Origin: Pseudonocardiaceae bacterium YIM PH 21723
Lineage (GTDB): Bacteria; Actinomycetota; Actinomycetes; Mycobacteriales; Pseudonocardiaceae
Assembly (NCBI GenBank): GCA_003600225.1
Contig: QZFT01000046.1
Span: 1-64,000 of the forward strand
Direction of reading: 5' to 3'
DNA: 64,000 bases
How positions within the stretch are numbered: the stretch's first letter is position 1; each line of letters opens with the position of its first letter. The notes beneath the pieces were generated by a model. It saw only the letters and a program-made list of their open reading frames with translations. It made no database searches and had not been told where the DNA came from. The position numbers were made by a program, and so were the translations under genes. Positions 1 through 9,520 of the stretch are shown here, one piece after another.

Positions 1-3000
1 GCGCGCCCTCCGCCCGCGCCGCGCTGAGCACTTCCAGCACGGTGATCGCGCTCTTTGCCCCGAACATCGCCAACTTCGGCACCCATTTTTGCCTTGACCT
101 GCGTGAACACCTGCGCGGCCGTGACGCTGCCCGGCGCCGGGATGCGCAACACATCGCCCGCCAGATGCGCACGCAACGCGTCGTGCCGGGTCAGCAGCGC
201 ATCGATCGCCGCCTGCCAGCGCCGCGGGGTGCCGCCTGCGGGGACGCTGATCTCCACCCACTGGCAGAACCCGTCCACGTTCCCGCCACGCTCCAGCAGG
301 GCCCGCATGACCGGGGTGAGCGGCGCGTCGCCCACCCCGGGCTCCTCCACCGCCTGCACGGCGAGGCGGGCACGGGCGGCGATCCCGGCGACCGTGCCAC
401 CTTCGAACACGTCCCGGGCGGTCAGTTCCAGGCCGGCCCGCCGGGCCCGGGACACCAGGCGCAGCGACACGATGCTGTCGCCGCCGATGTCCAGGAACGC
501 GTCGTCCAGCTGCACATCGACACGGCCGAGGACCTCCCGGAACACGTCGAGGAGCAGCTCCTCGGCGGCGTTGCTCGCCGCACGGGCCTCGGTGGCCCGG
601 AACTCCGGGGCGGGCAGCGCGGCACGGTCCAGCTTGCCGCCGGGGGTCAGCGGCAACGCGGTCAGCTCCACGAACGCGGCGGGCACCATGTGATCGGGCA
701 GCTCGGCGGCCAGGTGCGCCCGCACGTCGTCCAGATCCAGCCGGACGTCGTCGACCGGGATGACATAGCCGACCAGCCGGCCGTCGCGGACGATCACCGC
801 GCAGGCCCGCACCTGCGGGTGCTGGGTGAGCACGGTTTCGATCTCGGACAGTTCGATGCGGAAGCCGCGCACCTTGACCTGGTGGTCGGCGCGGCCGAGG
901 AACACGATCTGCCCGTCGGCGCGCCACTGCACGCGGTCGCCGGTGCGGTACATCCGCTCCCCCGGCTCGCCGTAGGGGTCGGCGACGAAGCGCTCGGCGG
1001 TCAGGTCCGGCCGGTTGATGTACCCACGGGCCAGTTTCGGCCCGGCCAGGTACAGCTCGCCGGTGACTCCGACGCCTACTGGGTTGAGCCCGGCATCCAG
1101 CACGTAGGCGCGGATCTCCGGGTCGGGCAGACCGATGGGCAGCGGGCCGGGATCGTTCTCGTCGTAGACCCAGATCGTCGAGTTGATGGTGACCTCGGTC
1201 GGGCCGTAGGCGTTGAACAGCGCCCGGCGGCCCCGGCCCCAGCGGTGGGCCAGTTCCGGGTCGAGGCGTTCGGCGCCGACGACCATGAAGATGTCGTCCG
1301 GGATGGTGGCGTCGTCGGGCATGGCGGCCAGGAACGAGGGCAGCAGGTTGATGCCGGTGACCCGGTGCTCGGCGATGTAGTCGAGGAGTTCGTCGCCGGG
1401 GACGCGGACCTCTTCGGGGGCGATGATGCTGGCGCCGCCGGACAGCAGGGGCAGCATGAACTGCCAGAACGCCACATCGAAGCTGGTGGAGGCGAAGTGC
1501 AGGTAACGCTCCTGCTCTCCGATACCGACCACGTCTTCTTGGAGGGCGACCAGGCTGGGTACGCCGCGGTGCGGGATGCCGACGCCCTTGGGTTTGCCGG
1601 TGGTGCCCGAGGTGTAGATGACGTAGGCCAGGGAGTCGTCGGTGATCTGTGCCCTGGCCTGCACCGGATCGGTCTCCGGAGCGTCGGTTTCCGGGCGCAC
1701 CAGCGGGTAGTCGCCGAACCGGTGGTGGCCGATGACGGCGGCGGGCTTGATGTCCCCGGCCATGTAGGCCAGCCGATCCTGCGGGTAGTCGGGGTCCATC
1801 GGCACGTAGACGGCACCCGCCTTGAACACGGCGAGCAGCGCGACGACCATCTCCACATCGCGCGGCAGCATGACGGCGACCGGGTCCTGTGGCCGGACGC
1901 CGTGCTCGATGAGCGCGTTGGCCAGCCGGTTCGCCGCCCGATCCAGTTCCACATAGGACAGTGACCGGTCGCGGCACACCACGGCCTCGGCGTCCGGGGT
2001 GGCCTGCACCCAGCGGGCGAACTCGGTCAGCGTGCCGCCGCGTTCCCGCCGCGGCACGGGTCCGTCGCTCATCCGCAGGATGGCTGCCCGCTCGTCACCG
2101 TCCAGGTTGGACAGCAGGGCCATCGGCCGGTCCGGGGCGGTGACGATCTGCTGGAGCAGGGTGCGCAGCCAGCGACCGTAGGCCTGGATGGTGGGCTCGT
2201 CGAACTCGGTGGGCTGGTAGTCCAGGCCGATGGTGATCTCGTCGCCGGGCAGCACGATCACGGTGAGCGCGTAGTGCGTGGCGTCGGTGATGTCCACGCC
2301 GGTGAGTTCGAGGCCGGGGGCGATGGGGATGTGGTCGCGGGAGGAGAGCGGGAAGTTCTCCATCACGAACATGGTGTCGAACAGTTCACCGATCCCGGCC
2401 TGCCGCTGGATGTCGGGCAGTCCGATGTGGTGGTGCTCGGCCAGTGTCACGGCGTCCGCGTGCACCCGGTCCAGGACCTGGGCGGCGGTGTCGCCGAGTC
2501 CATAGTGGACGCGCACCGGGATCGTGTTGCCCAGCTGGCCGATCATCGACTCGACACCGTCCACCTCGGCCGGCCGGCCGGACACCGGGCAGCCGAACAC
2601 GACGTCCTGGCGGCCGGTGAGCCTGCCCAGCAGCACGCCCCACCCGGTCTGCAGCACGGTGCTCGCGGTGACTCCCCTGCTACGGGCGAACCGGCGCAGC
2701 TGGTCGCTGAACTCCGCGCCCAGGGGAACCGTGACCCGGTGTGGCCGCTCGATGGTGGTGCTCTCCCGGGCCAGGCGGGTGCCTTCGTCCACTCCGGACA
2801 GCGCCTCCCGCCACGCCTGGAGGCCGGTCGCGCGGTCGCGGGTGGCCAGCCAGCGGTGGTACTCGGACAGTGGCGGCGCGGTCGTGGCCCGTTCACCGCC
2901 ACCGAGTTCGGCGTAGATGGCGAACAGGGTGCGGCCGACGATCGGCATGGACCAGCCGTCCAGCAACGCGTGGTGCACGGTGATCGCCAGCCGGTCGGCG

Positions 3001-6000
3001 CCCAGCAGGAAGCGGATCAGCGGCGGCCGGTCGGGGTTGAAGCTCCGGGTGAGGTCAGAGGCAGATTCTGCAGAAAATGCGTCCTGTGCATTTTCTGCAG
3101 AATCTGCTCCTCTTTCTACGAGCCGGAACTCCAGCTGTACGTCGGCGGGCACGACCTGCACGACCTCACCGCCGGCGGTGGTGTGCAGGTGGAGCCGCAG
3201 CGCGGGGTTGCGGCGCAGCAGTTCCCTCGCCGCCTCGCGCATCCTGTCCGCGTCGATGTGCCCCTGGAGGTGGGTGACGGCCTGCACGACGTACACGTCG
3301 GCCTCGTCCTCGCCGCGTACCAGGCTGTGGAACGCGAGTCCGGCCTGCAACGCGGTGGCCGGCAGTACGTCCTCGATCCGGCCCAGCGAGTCGATGGTGT
3401 CCTGGTCCAGGTTCACCAGTGGCAGGTCGGACGGCGTGAGACCGCCGAAGTCACCGACGCTCTCGGCGTGCTCGGCCAGGGTCTCCAAGGCAGCGGAGAA
3501 CGCGGTCTGCAGCTCACGAACGGCCTGTTCGGAGAGGATCTCCCCCGCCGCGGTCCATTCGATGGCGAGGGTGCCGTCCTCGTGCACGAAGCTGTTCAGG
3601 GCGAGGACCTGTTCCAGGGCCTTGGCGGCGGGTTCGGTGACGGCGAACGGGTCACCCTCGGGCAGCCACCAGGCGCCGGGCAGCGGGGCGAACCTGCCGA
3701 GGTGGTTGATCAGCACATCGGGCTGACCGGCGAATTCGTCCTGTGTGGACGGATCCAGGTAACGCAGGACGCCGTGGCCGAGGCCGTGGTCCGGGGTGGA
3801 TCGCTTGGCCTGCTTGGCGCCACGCAGTACCCGGCCGGGGTCGTGGTCGAACGGGACACGGACCGGGTATTCGCTGGTGAACCAGCCGATCGTGCGGGAC
3901 AAGTCGGCGTCGGCCAGATCCCGCCCGTGGCCTTCCAGCCGGACGGTGACCGACTCCTGCACGGTGAGGGCGAACGCGGCGAGGAGCACCTCGTCGACGC
4001 CCATCCGGTAGGCGGCGGGCAGGGTGCCGAGTACGGCCTCGCTCTGCCGCGCGGTGGCGGTGAGGACGGTGACCTTGGCGGTCGCCATGGTGTCCCGCCG
4101 CGGGTCCAGGGCTCGGTCACCGAGCCGGAACTCGTCCACAGTGGACCGCCAATGGTCCAGTTCGGACCGTCGGGCTCCGGTCCGGCCCTGTTCTGCCAGG
4201 GTCAGGGCGTGGTGGCGCCACGAGGTGCCCACCGGCTGCAACTGCTCTCCGGCACACGCGGCCTGGAGGTCGGGCAGCAGGACCCGCCAGGAGACACCGT
4301 CGATCACCAGGTGGTGGGCGACGATGACGACCCGGTCCCCGTCCGGGGTGTGCAGCAGCACCACCCGCAGCATTGGGCCGAAATCGGGATCCAGCCCAGC
4401 CGCCACCCGCTGAGCGAACGACTCGACACTCTCGGTGAGCACCTCGGCCTCGGTGACGACCGCCCGCGCGGTGCCCCTGGGCAAGATCTCCAGGCCATCG
4501 GCGAACCACCGCAGCCGGAGGGCGTCATGGTGCTCCACCAGCGCGTCGACACCACGGCGGAGCGTCTCGATGTCCAGGTCCAGCACATGCGGCGCGGTCC
4601 ACTGGGCATACCCGGCGATCACCGGGACATAGCGGTTCGGGTCCAGCAGGCCACGCACGATGGGCGGGGCGGGTACCGGACCGACCGGGTCATGTTCCTG
4701 CCGCGCGGCGACGGTTCCGGTGATCGCCGCCGCCAGGGAGGCCAGGCTGCGACGTTCCAGCAGATCACGGGGCCGCAGGTGCATGCCGTGGGCGCGGAGC
4801 CGGGCGCTGACGGCGATGGCGATGATGCTGTCGCCACCGAGGGAGAAGAAGTCGTCGTCGATGCCGACGTCGTCCACCCCGGTGGCCTCGGCGATCACCG
4901 ACACCAGCACGCGTTCGCGCTCGGTGCTCGGCTGCCTGCCGGTACCGGACATCCGGGGCGCGGGCAACGCGGCGCGGTCCAGCTTGCCGTTGGTGGTCAC
5001 CGGCAACGCATCCAGCAGCACGACCACGGCCGGCACCAGGTGATCGGGCACCCGCTGCGCCAGCTCGTCGCGGACCGAGTCGGGGCTGATCGCGCCGTCG
5101 GGCACCACGTAGCCGACGAGCCGGTTGCCGTGCACGGCGGCGGCAGCGGCCCGGACACCGGGCAGCGCGCCGAGGGCGGCGTCGACCTCACCGAGTTCCA
5201 CCCGGTGGCCACGGATCTTCACCTGACCGTCCCGGCGGCCGGTGAACTCCAGGCCACGGCCGGGCACCCAGCGGGCCACGTCTCCCGTGCGGTACATCCG
5301 CGCACCGGCCGGACCGTACGGGTCGGCGACGAAACGTTCGGCGGTCAGTCCGGGCTGCCCCAGGTAACCCCGGGCCAGCTGCGGCCCGGAGACATAGAGC
5401 TCTCCTGCCTCACCGGCGGCGACGGGCTGCAACGCGCCGTCGAGGAGGTAGATCCTGGTGCCGGACACCGGGAATCCGATGGTCGGGATTTCACCGTCCA
5501 CCACGGCGGTGGTGACGTCCACCGTGTACTCGGTGGGGCCGTACATGTTCCGGGCCGGGATCCCGGCCTGAACGACGCGCGTCCAGAGCGCCGGCGGGGT
5601 CGCCTCACCACCGAGTACGAGCAGCCGCAGGTCGCCGAGTCCGGCATCCAGCAGCGGCGCGGCCAACGACGGCGTGGTGTCCACGACATCGATCCGATCG
5701 CGCCGGATGGCTGCTAGGAGCTCGTCGGCGTCCCGGGCGGTGTCCGCGTCGTACAGGTGCAGCTCGTGGCCCGCCAGGAGCCAGCCGAGCTGGTCGATGG
5801 CCGAGTCGAAGGCGAACGAGTACGTGTGCGCCACCCGCAGCTCACGGCCCTGCGCCGTCTCCGGGATGGTCGTCGCGCGATGGTGGCTGAGCAGTGACAA
5901 CAGCCCACCTCGCCGCACCAGCACACCCTTGGGCCGGCCCGTCGAACCCGACGTGTGGATCACGTACGCCAGGTTCTCCGGAGACGAGCCGTGGTCCCGA

Positions 6001-7715
6001 AGTTGGCGATGTTCGGGCTCGTTCCTCTCCCGAACATCGCCAACTTCGGAGACAGTGACCCACGGAATGCCCAGTAGGTCCTCAGTGGACAGGGCCAGCA
6101 CGGCTCCAGTGTCCGCGACCAGATCGCGCAGCCGGCCGATCGGATGCTCCAGATCCAGGGGCTGGAACGCGGCCCCGGCCTCCAGCACCGCCAGCAGCCC
6201 GACGACCAGGTCGATAGACCGCGGCAGCGCCAGGGCGACCACATCATCCGGGCCGATGCCCCGGGCCCGCAGGCCATCAGCGACCCGCCGCACCCGGGCG
6301 GCCAGTTCCGGGCCGCCCGACCGCGAGGCGCCGCACACCAGCGTGCCGACGTCGTCCAGTAGCCCGGAAACCGGCACCACGGACGGGGTGGACCACTCCG
6401 GCAGCACCTCGGCACCCGCCAGGCGGACCTGGCCCACCGGTGGCTGCGACGGCTCCGTCAGCGTGTGGATCAGGCCCAGCAGCGACTCCAGCATCCGGTC
6501 CACACCGGACTGATCGTGGGTGGCCGCATCCACCTCGAACCCCAGCAGCAACCCACCGTCCGCAGTGGGCAACACCGACAGACCCATGTCCTCCGGCGGC
6601 CCACCGGCCACGTTCCGCATCACACCCACGGATCCGGCGAAATCCAGCGCCAGATCGAAGTTCTTCAGGTTGATGCCCCGCCCGTGCAGCAACGCACCGG
6701 CACCCGGAACATCCCGGGGCAGATCCTCACCCCGATAACGCTGGTGCTTCCGCATCTCCCGCATGACCAACGCGATCCGCTTGCACAGCACATCCAGGGT
6801 GTCTCCGCCCCGCACCGGCACGCGCAGCGGCAACACGTTCACCGCCATCGCCGGGGTCCGCAACTCCACCCCCGCCCGGCACATCAACGGCATCGCGAAC
6901 ACCACATCGGTGCTCCCCAGCACCCGGTGCAGGTACGCGGCGTAACAGGCGATCAACACCTCGGCCCAGGTGCCCTTCGTCCGGGCCGCCACCTCCTTGA
7001 GCCGATCCAGCTCAGCGGCCCCCAGCACCGCCCGCACCGTGATCGTCCGCTCCGGAGTCCCACTGCCGGAACCCGAATCCACCTCCGGCAACGGACTGAA
7101 CCGCTCCCGCCAGTAGGCCCGATCCGTCTCCGCCCGCTCACTCACCCGGTAGGCCAGATCCCCGGCTACCACCTCGGCGAAACTGCCGAACGGCGACGGC
7201 CCCGGCTGCTCACCCCGCACCAGCGCGCCATAGTGCTCCGCGGTCCGACGACCCAGCATGGCCGCCGTGTACCCGTCGAACACCAGGTGATGACCGAGCT
7301 GCGTGTACCAGGTCTCCTTCTCGGACACCCTGATCACCGTGTGCGAGAACAGGTCCCGCTCGGTCATCCCCCGCGCCTGCGTCGCCACCCGTTCCCGCTC
7401 CGCGGCCACCAACCGCTCCGCCGCCCCCCGGGGATCCGCCTCAGCACGCAGATCCACGATCACCGGCAACGGAACCGGCTCCCGGTCGATCCACTGCCGT
7501 GGCCCGTCCGGGGTGTCCACCACCCGCAGCCGCAGCGACTCGGCCTCCTCGGTGGTCGACCGGATCGCCTGCGCCAGCAGGCGTTCATCCACCTCCCCGG
7601 CGATCTCGAAGACATCGCCGACGACGTAGTAGAGCGAATCCGGCTCCAGCCGCTGGGCATTCCAGATACCCAGTTGAGCGCCGGTGAGTTCGAGCAGTGC
7701 AGGGTGGGTGTTCAT
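1..7715 (-). CDS. Non-ribosomal peptide synthetase, C-A-PCP-E-C-A-PCP-E..., 3' end beyond window
   Basis: About 2,571 residues are visible, open from the ATG at 7715 to the left edge with no stop. Domains by residue: starter condensation ~1-440 (HHLVFDG), adenylation ~445-930 (YVIHTSGSTG near 580), PCP ~955 (GGDSI), epimerization ~1020-1440 (HHLVIDGVSW, LEGHGRD, INHLG), condensation ~1450-1890 (HHALLDGWS), adenylation ~1893-2380 (YVIYTSGTTG near 2027), PCP ~2405 (GGDSI), and the start of a second epimerization domain. The first C domain resembles EntF/DhbF starter domains, which accept an aryl group from a carrier protein. My reading of the pocket codes is DSDDVGMVDK for A1 (three acidic positions, so a basic residue such as Arg, Lys or Orn is plausible) and DVWNVGAINK for A2 (unassigned). 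The stop of the upstream ATPase gene is 3 bp away, so this is the last visible gene of an iron-regulated uptake operon. It carries two palindromic insertions and one half copy. An aryl-capped peptide siderophore is inferred. Confidence 0.95.
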   Translation of the reverse strand, partial: MNTHPALLELTGAQLGIWNAQRLEPDSLYYVVGDVFEIAGEVDERLLAQAIRSTTEEAESLRLRVVDTPDGPRQWIDREPVPLPVIVDLRAEADPRGAAERLVAAERERVATQARGMTERDLFSHTVIRVSEKETWYTQLGHHLVFDGYTAAMLGRRTAEHYGALVRGEQPGPSPFGSFAEVVAGDLAYRVSERAETDRAYWRERFSPLPEVDSGSGSGTPERTITVRAVLGAAELDRLKEVAARTKGTWAEVLIACYAAYLHRVLGSTDVVFAMPLMCRAGVELRTPAMAVNVLPLRVPVRGGDTLDVLCKRIALVMREMRKHQRYRGEDLPRDVPGAGALLHGRGINLKNFDLALDFAGSVGVMRNVAGGPPEDMGLSVLPTADGGLLLGFEVDAATHDQSGVDRMLESLLGLIHTLTEPSQPPVGQVRLAGAEVLPEWSTPSVVPVSGLLDDVGTLVCGASRSGGPELAARVRRVADGLRARGIGPDDVVALALPRSIDLVVGLLAVLEAGAAFQPLDLEHPIGRLRDLVADTGAVLALSTEDLLGIPWVTVSEVGDVRERNEPEHRQLRDHGSSPENLAYVIHTSGSTGRPKGVLVRRGGLLSLLSHHRATTIPETAQGRELRVAHTYSFAFDSAIDQLGWLLAGHELHLYDADTARDADELLAAIRRDRIDVVDTTPSLAAPLLDAGLGDLRLLVLGGEATPPALWTRVVQAGIPARNMYGPTEYTVDVTTAVVDGEIPTIGFPVSGTRIYLLDGALQPVAAGEAGELYVSGPQLARGYLGQPGLTAERFVADPYGPAGARMYRTGDVARWVPGRGLEFTGRRDGQVKIRGHRVELGEVDAALGALPGVRAAAAAVHGNRLVGYVVPDGAISPDSVRDELAQRVPDHLVPAVVVLLDALPVTTNGKLDRAALPAPRMSGTGRQPSTERERVLVSVIAEATGVDDVGIDDDFFSLGGDSIIAIAVSARLRAHGMHLRPRDLLERRSLASLAAAITGTVAARQEHDPVGPVPAPPIVRGLLDPNRYVPVIAGYAQWTAPHVLDLDIETLRRGVDALVEHHDALRLRWFADGLEILPRGTARAVVTEAEVLTESVESFAQRVAAGLDPDFGPMLRVVLLHTPDGDRVVIVAHHLVIDGVSWRVLLPDLQAACAGEQLQPVGTSWRHHALTLAEQGRTGARRSELDHWRSTVDEFRLGDRALDPRRDTMATAKVTVLTATARQSEAVLGTLPAAYRMGVDEVLLAAFALTVQESVTVRLEGHGRDLADADLSRTIGWFTSEYPVRVPFDHDPGRVLRGAKQAKRSTPDHGLGHGVLRYLDPSTQDEFAGQPDVLINHLGRFAPLPGAWWLPEGDPFAVTEPAAKALEQVLALNSFVHEDGTLAIEWTAAGEILSEQAVRELQTAFSAALETLAEHAESVGDFGGLTPSDLPLVNLDQDTIDSLGRIEDVLPATALQAGLAFHSLVRGEDEADVYVVQAVTHLQGHIDADRMREAARELLRRNPALRLHLHTTAGGEVVQVVPADVQLEFRLVERGADSAENAQDAFSAESASDLTRSFNPDRPPLIRFLLGADRLAITVHHALLDGWSMPIVGRTLFAIYAELGGGERATTAPPLSEYHRWLATRDRATGLQAWREALSGVDEGTRLARESTTIERPHRVTVPLGAEFSDQLRRFARSRGVTASTVLQTGWGVLLGRLTGRQDVVFGCPVSGRPAEVDGVESMIGQLGNTIPVRVHYGLGDTAAQVLDRVHADAVTLAEHHHIGLPDIQRQAGIGELFDTMFVMENFPLSSRDHIPIAPGLELTGVDITDATHYALTVIVLPGDEITIGLDYQPTEFDEPTIQAYGRWLRTLLQQIVTAPDRPMALLSNLDGDERAAILRMSDGPVPRRERGGTLTEFARWVQATPDAEAVVCRDRSLSYVELDRAANRLANALIEHGVRPQDPVAVMLPRDVEMVVALLAVFKAGAVYVPMDPDYPQDRLAYMAGDIKPAAVIGHHRFGDYPLVRPETDAPETDPVQARAQITDDSLAYVIYTSGTTGKPKGVGIPHRGVPSLVALQEDVVGIGEQERYLHFASTSFDVAFWQFMLPLLSGGASIIAPEEVRVPGDELLDYIAEHRVTGINLLPSFLAAMPDDATIPDDIFMVVGAERLDPELAHRWGRGRRALFNAYGPTEVTINSTIWVYDENDPGPLPIGLPDPEIRAYVLDAGLNPVGVGVTGELYLAGPKLARGYINRPDLTAERFVADPYGEPGERMYRTGDRVQWRADGQIVFLGRADHQVKVRGFRIELSEIETVLTQHPQVRACAVIVRDGRLVGYVIPVDDVRLDLDDVRAHLAAELPDHMVPAAFVELTALPLTPGGKLDRAALPAPEFRATEARAASNAAEELLLDVFREVLGRVDVQLDDAFLDIGGDSIVSLRLVSRARRAGLELTARDVFEGGTVAGIAARARLAVQAVEEPGVGDAPLTPVMRALLERGGNVDGFCQWVEISVPAGGTPRRWQAAIDALLTRHDALRAHLAGDVLRIPAPGSVTAAQVFTQVKAKMGAEVGDVRGKERDHRAGSAQRGAGGGR
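58..79. repeat. Half copy of palindromic repeat family A inside the NRPS
   Basis: One arm of the CCGAAGTTGGCGATGTTCGG palindrome lies in the epimerization-domain region of the NRPS. On the coding strand it reads AEVGDVRG, the same frame as the full copies at 5997 and 55794. The second arm is absent. Confidence 0.6.
3061..3107. repeat. Palindromic repeat family B, full copy, inside NRPS condensation domain
   Basis: Two perfect 20-bp arms (3061-3080 and 3088-3107, centred on TTCTGCAGAA) are separated by 7 nt. On the NRPS coding strand it reads as an Ala/Ser/Glu-rich peptide (ADSAEN...FSAESA) inserted between LEFRLV and DLTRSFNP of the second condensation domain. The arm sequence and 7-nt loop match the copy at 57415-57463. 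Confidence 0.85.
5997..6049. repeat. Palindromic repeat family A, full copy, inside NRPS adenylation domain
   Basis: Perfect 21-bp arms (5997-6017 and 6029-6049) flank an 11-nt loop. On the coding strand it reads SEVGDVRERNEPEHRQLR, placed just before the A3 core YVIHTSGSTG of the first adenylation domain. The copy at 55794 in the other NRPS sits at the equivalent place. Confidence 0.85.
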
Positions 7716-7718
7716 GTG

Positions 7719-8507
7719 TCAGTGCTCTCCGGGTAAGGGAACGACCATCGGCGTGCCGGTCACGGGATCGGGAACCACCACACAGGGCAGGTCGAAGACC
7801 TCCTTGAGCAGTTCGGCGCTCACGACGTCCACAGGAGCACCCTCGGCGACGATCTGACCGGCCTTCATCGCCACCAGATGGTCGGCGTACCGACAGGCCT
7901 GATTGATGTCATGCAGCACGGTGATCACCGTCCGGCCCTGATTCCGCAGCCGGGACAGCAGATCCAGCAACTGGTACTGGTGCGTGATGTCCAAGAAGGA
8001 CGTCGGCTCGTCCAACAGCAGATACGAGGTGTCCTGCGCCAGCACCAACGCGATCCACACCCGCTGCCGCTGCCCACCGGACAGCTGCTGCACCGGACGC
8101 TCGGCCAGATCCGCGACACCGGCGGCCGACATCGCCTCGGCCACCGCCTTCTCGTCCGCCTCCGACCAGGTGGACAGCAGCGTCTGGTGCGGGAACCGGC
8201 CCCGCATCACCAGCTGCCGCACCCGGATGTCCTCCGGGGCCACCGGATCCTGCGGCAGGAACCCCAGCTGCCGAGCCACTTCCTTCGTCGGGAACGCGTT
8301 CACGTCCCGGCCGTCCAACGACACCGAGCCCTCGCTCGGCCGGATCAGCCGGACCAGGGCCTTGAGCAGTGTGGACTTGCCACACGCGTTCGGCCCGACG
8401 ATCGCGGTGAACGCGCCGTCCGGCACATCCACGGTGAGCCCGGTGGACACCACCCGCTCGCCATAACGCAACGTCAGATCACGTGCGGTCAATCGCGATG
8501 TGCTCAT
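7719..8507 (-). CDS. Ferri-siderophore ABC transporter ATPase (FecE/FepC type)
   Basis: 262 residues, the usual length for the family. It energises import of an Fe(III)-siderophore at the inner face of the membrane. Walker A is GPNACGKST (~residues 38-46, with Ala in place of the more usual Gly), the signature is [10 protein letters not shown], Walker B is LLLDEPT, and the H-loop is VLHDINQA. It overlaps the upstream permease by 4 bp (ATGA) and stops 3 bp before the NRPS start, so translation is probably coupled. It belongs to the operon under the iron box at 12411. Paralogue of the ATPase at 46980. Confidence 0.96.
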   Translation of the reverse strand: MSTSRLTARDLTLRYGERVVSTGLTVDVPDGAFTAIVGPNACGKSTLLKALVRLIRPSEGSVSLDGRDVNAFPTKEVARQLGFLPQDPVAPEDIRVRQLVMRGRFPHQTLLSTWSEADEKAVAEAMSAAGVADLAERPVQQLSGGQRQRVWIALVLAQDTSYLLLDEPTSFLDITHQYQLLDLLSRLRNQGRTVITVLHDINQACRYADHLVAMKAGQIVAEGAPVDVVSAELLKEVFDLPCVVVPDPVTGTPMVVPLPGEH

Positions 8508-9520
8508 CGCCGCCGCACCTCCTTACTCAGCAACCAGATCAAGTAACAGCCGCCGACCGCGGTGGTGACCACGCCGACCGGCAGGGAAACGGGCGCCAGC
8601 AGAATCTGCGCCACCAGGTCCGACGCCAGCAACAACACCGCACCGGTGAACGCGGCGGGCAGCAACGGAATCCCCGGTGCCCGCGCGAGTCGCCGGCCGA
8701 TCTGTGGAGCGGACAACGCGATGAACGCGATCGGTCCACACACCGCCGTCACCGTGGCCGTCAGACCCACACCCAGCAACACCAGGTGCAGCCGCAGCCG
8801 CCGCGCGTTCACCCCGGTGGTCACCGACAACGCGGCCCCCAGCGAGTCCTGATGCATGGTGTACGACCGCAGTGCCAGCAAGGCCAGCAACGCCACGATG
8901 ATCACGATCGGGAACTGGATCTTCCCCCAGCTCAGCCCGTTCAGCGAACCCTGGTTCCAGCCGGTCGCGGCGATCGCCACGTCCAGGCTCACCCGCAGGA
9001 TGATCCACGAGTTGATCGCATTGATCATCGCATTCAACGCGATACCGATCACGATCAACCGGAACCCGGACAGCCCACCGCCCAGCGACAACGCATAGAC
9101 GATCCCGGCGACGACCAGGCCGCCGATGATGGACCCGGTGGCCAGCTGCACCGCGGTACCGGACAACACGGTGAACGCGAACAACGCACCCGTGTAGGCA
9201 CCCGCATCCAGTCCGATCACGTCCGGCGCACCCAGCGGATTCCGGGTGACGTTCTGGAAGATCGCCCCCGCCGCACCCAGCGCCATGCCGAAGACCGCGG
9301 TGGCCACCACCCGGGGCAACCGCCACTCGCGGACGTATACCCCACCCCGGCCACCGGACAGTGCGTCGAACACCCGCGCCGGGCTCATCCAGGAGGCGCC
9401 GTAACACAGGCCGAGCACCATCAGACCGACGATCAGCACCACCATCACGGCGGCCAGCACCAGCGTCTGCCGCTCGACCCGCAGCGACACTCCCCCACGC
9501 CGGAAGGTCAGAGCAGTCAT
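8504..9520 (-). CDS. FecCD-family ferri-siderophore permease subunit
   Basis: 338 residues, strongly hydrophobic with about nine or ten membrane segments. It has the FecCD-family features GAIFQNVTRNPLGAPDVIG and GPIAFIALSAPQIGRRLAR. It should form the membrane channel with the permease encoded immediately upstream, which it overlaps by 4 bp, and the ATPase downstream, also overlapping by 4 bp. Function follows from the family and the operon; the specific siderophore is presumably the product of the adjacent NRPS (inference). Confidence 0.95.
   Translation of the reverse strand: MTALTFRRGGVSLRVERQTLVLAAVMVVLIVGLMVLGLCYGASWMSPARVFDALSGGRGGVYVREWRLPRVVATAVFGMALGAAGAIFQNVTRNPLGAPDVIGLDAGAYTGALFAFTVLSGTAVQLATGSIIGGLVVAGIVYALSLGGGLSGFRLIVIGIALNAMINAINSWIILRVSLDVAIAATGWNQGSLNGLSWGKIQFPIVIIVALLALLALRSYTMHQDSLGAALSVTTGVNARRLRLHLVLLGVGLTATVTAVCGPIAFIALSAPQIGRRLARAPGIPLLPAAFTGAVLLLASDLVAQILLAPVSLPVGVVTTAVGGCYLIWLLSKEVRRR

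Noticed and set aside
42-1964. Long plus-strand open frames opposite the left NRPS (also 2274-5717 and 6465-7736)
   Set aside because: They are antisense shadows of the minus-strand NRPS, which shows continuous C, A, PCP and E domain motifs; high GC keeps the opposite strand open.
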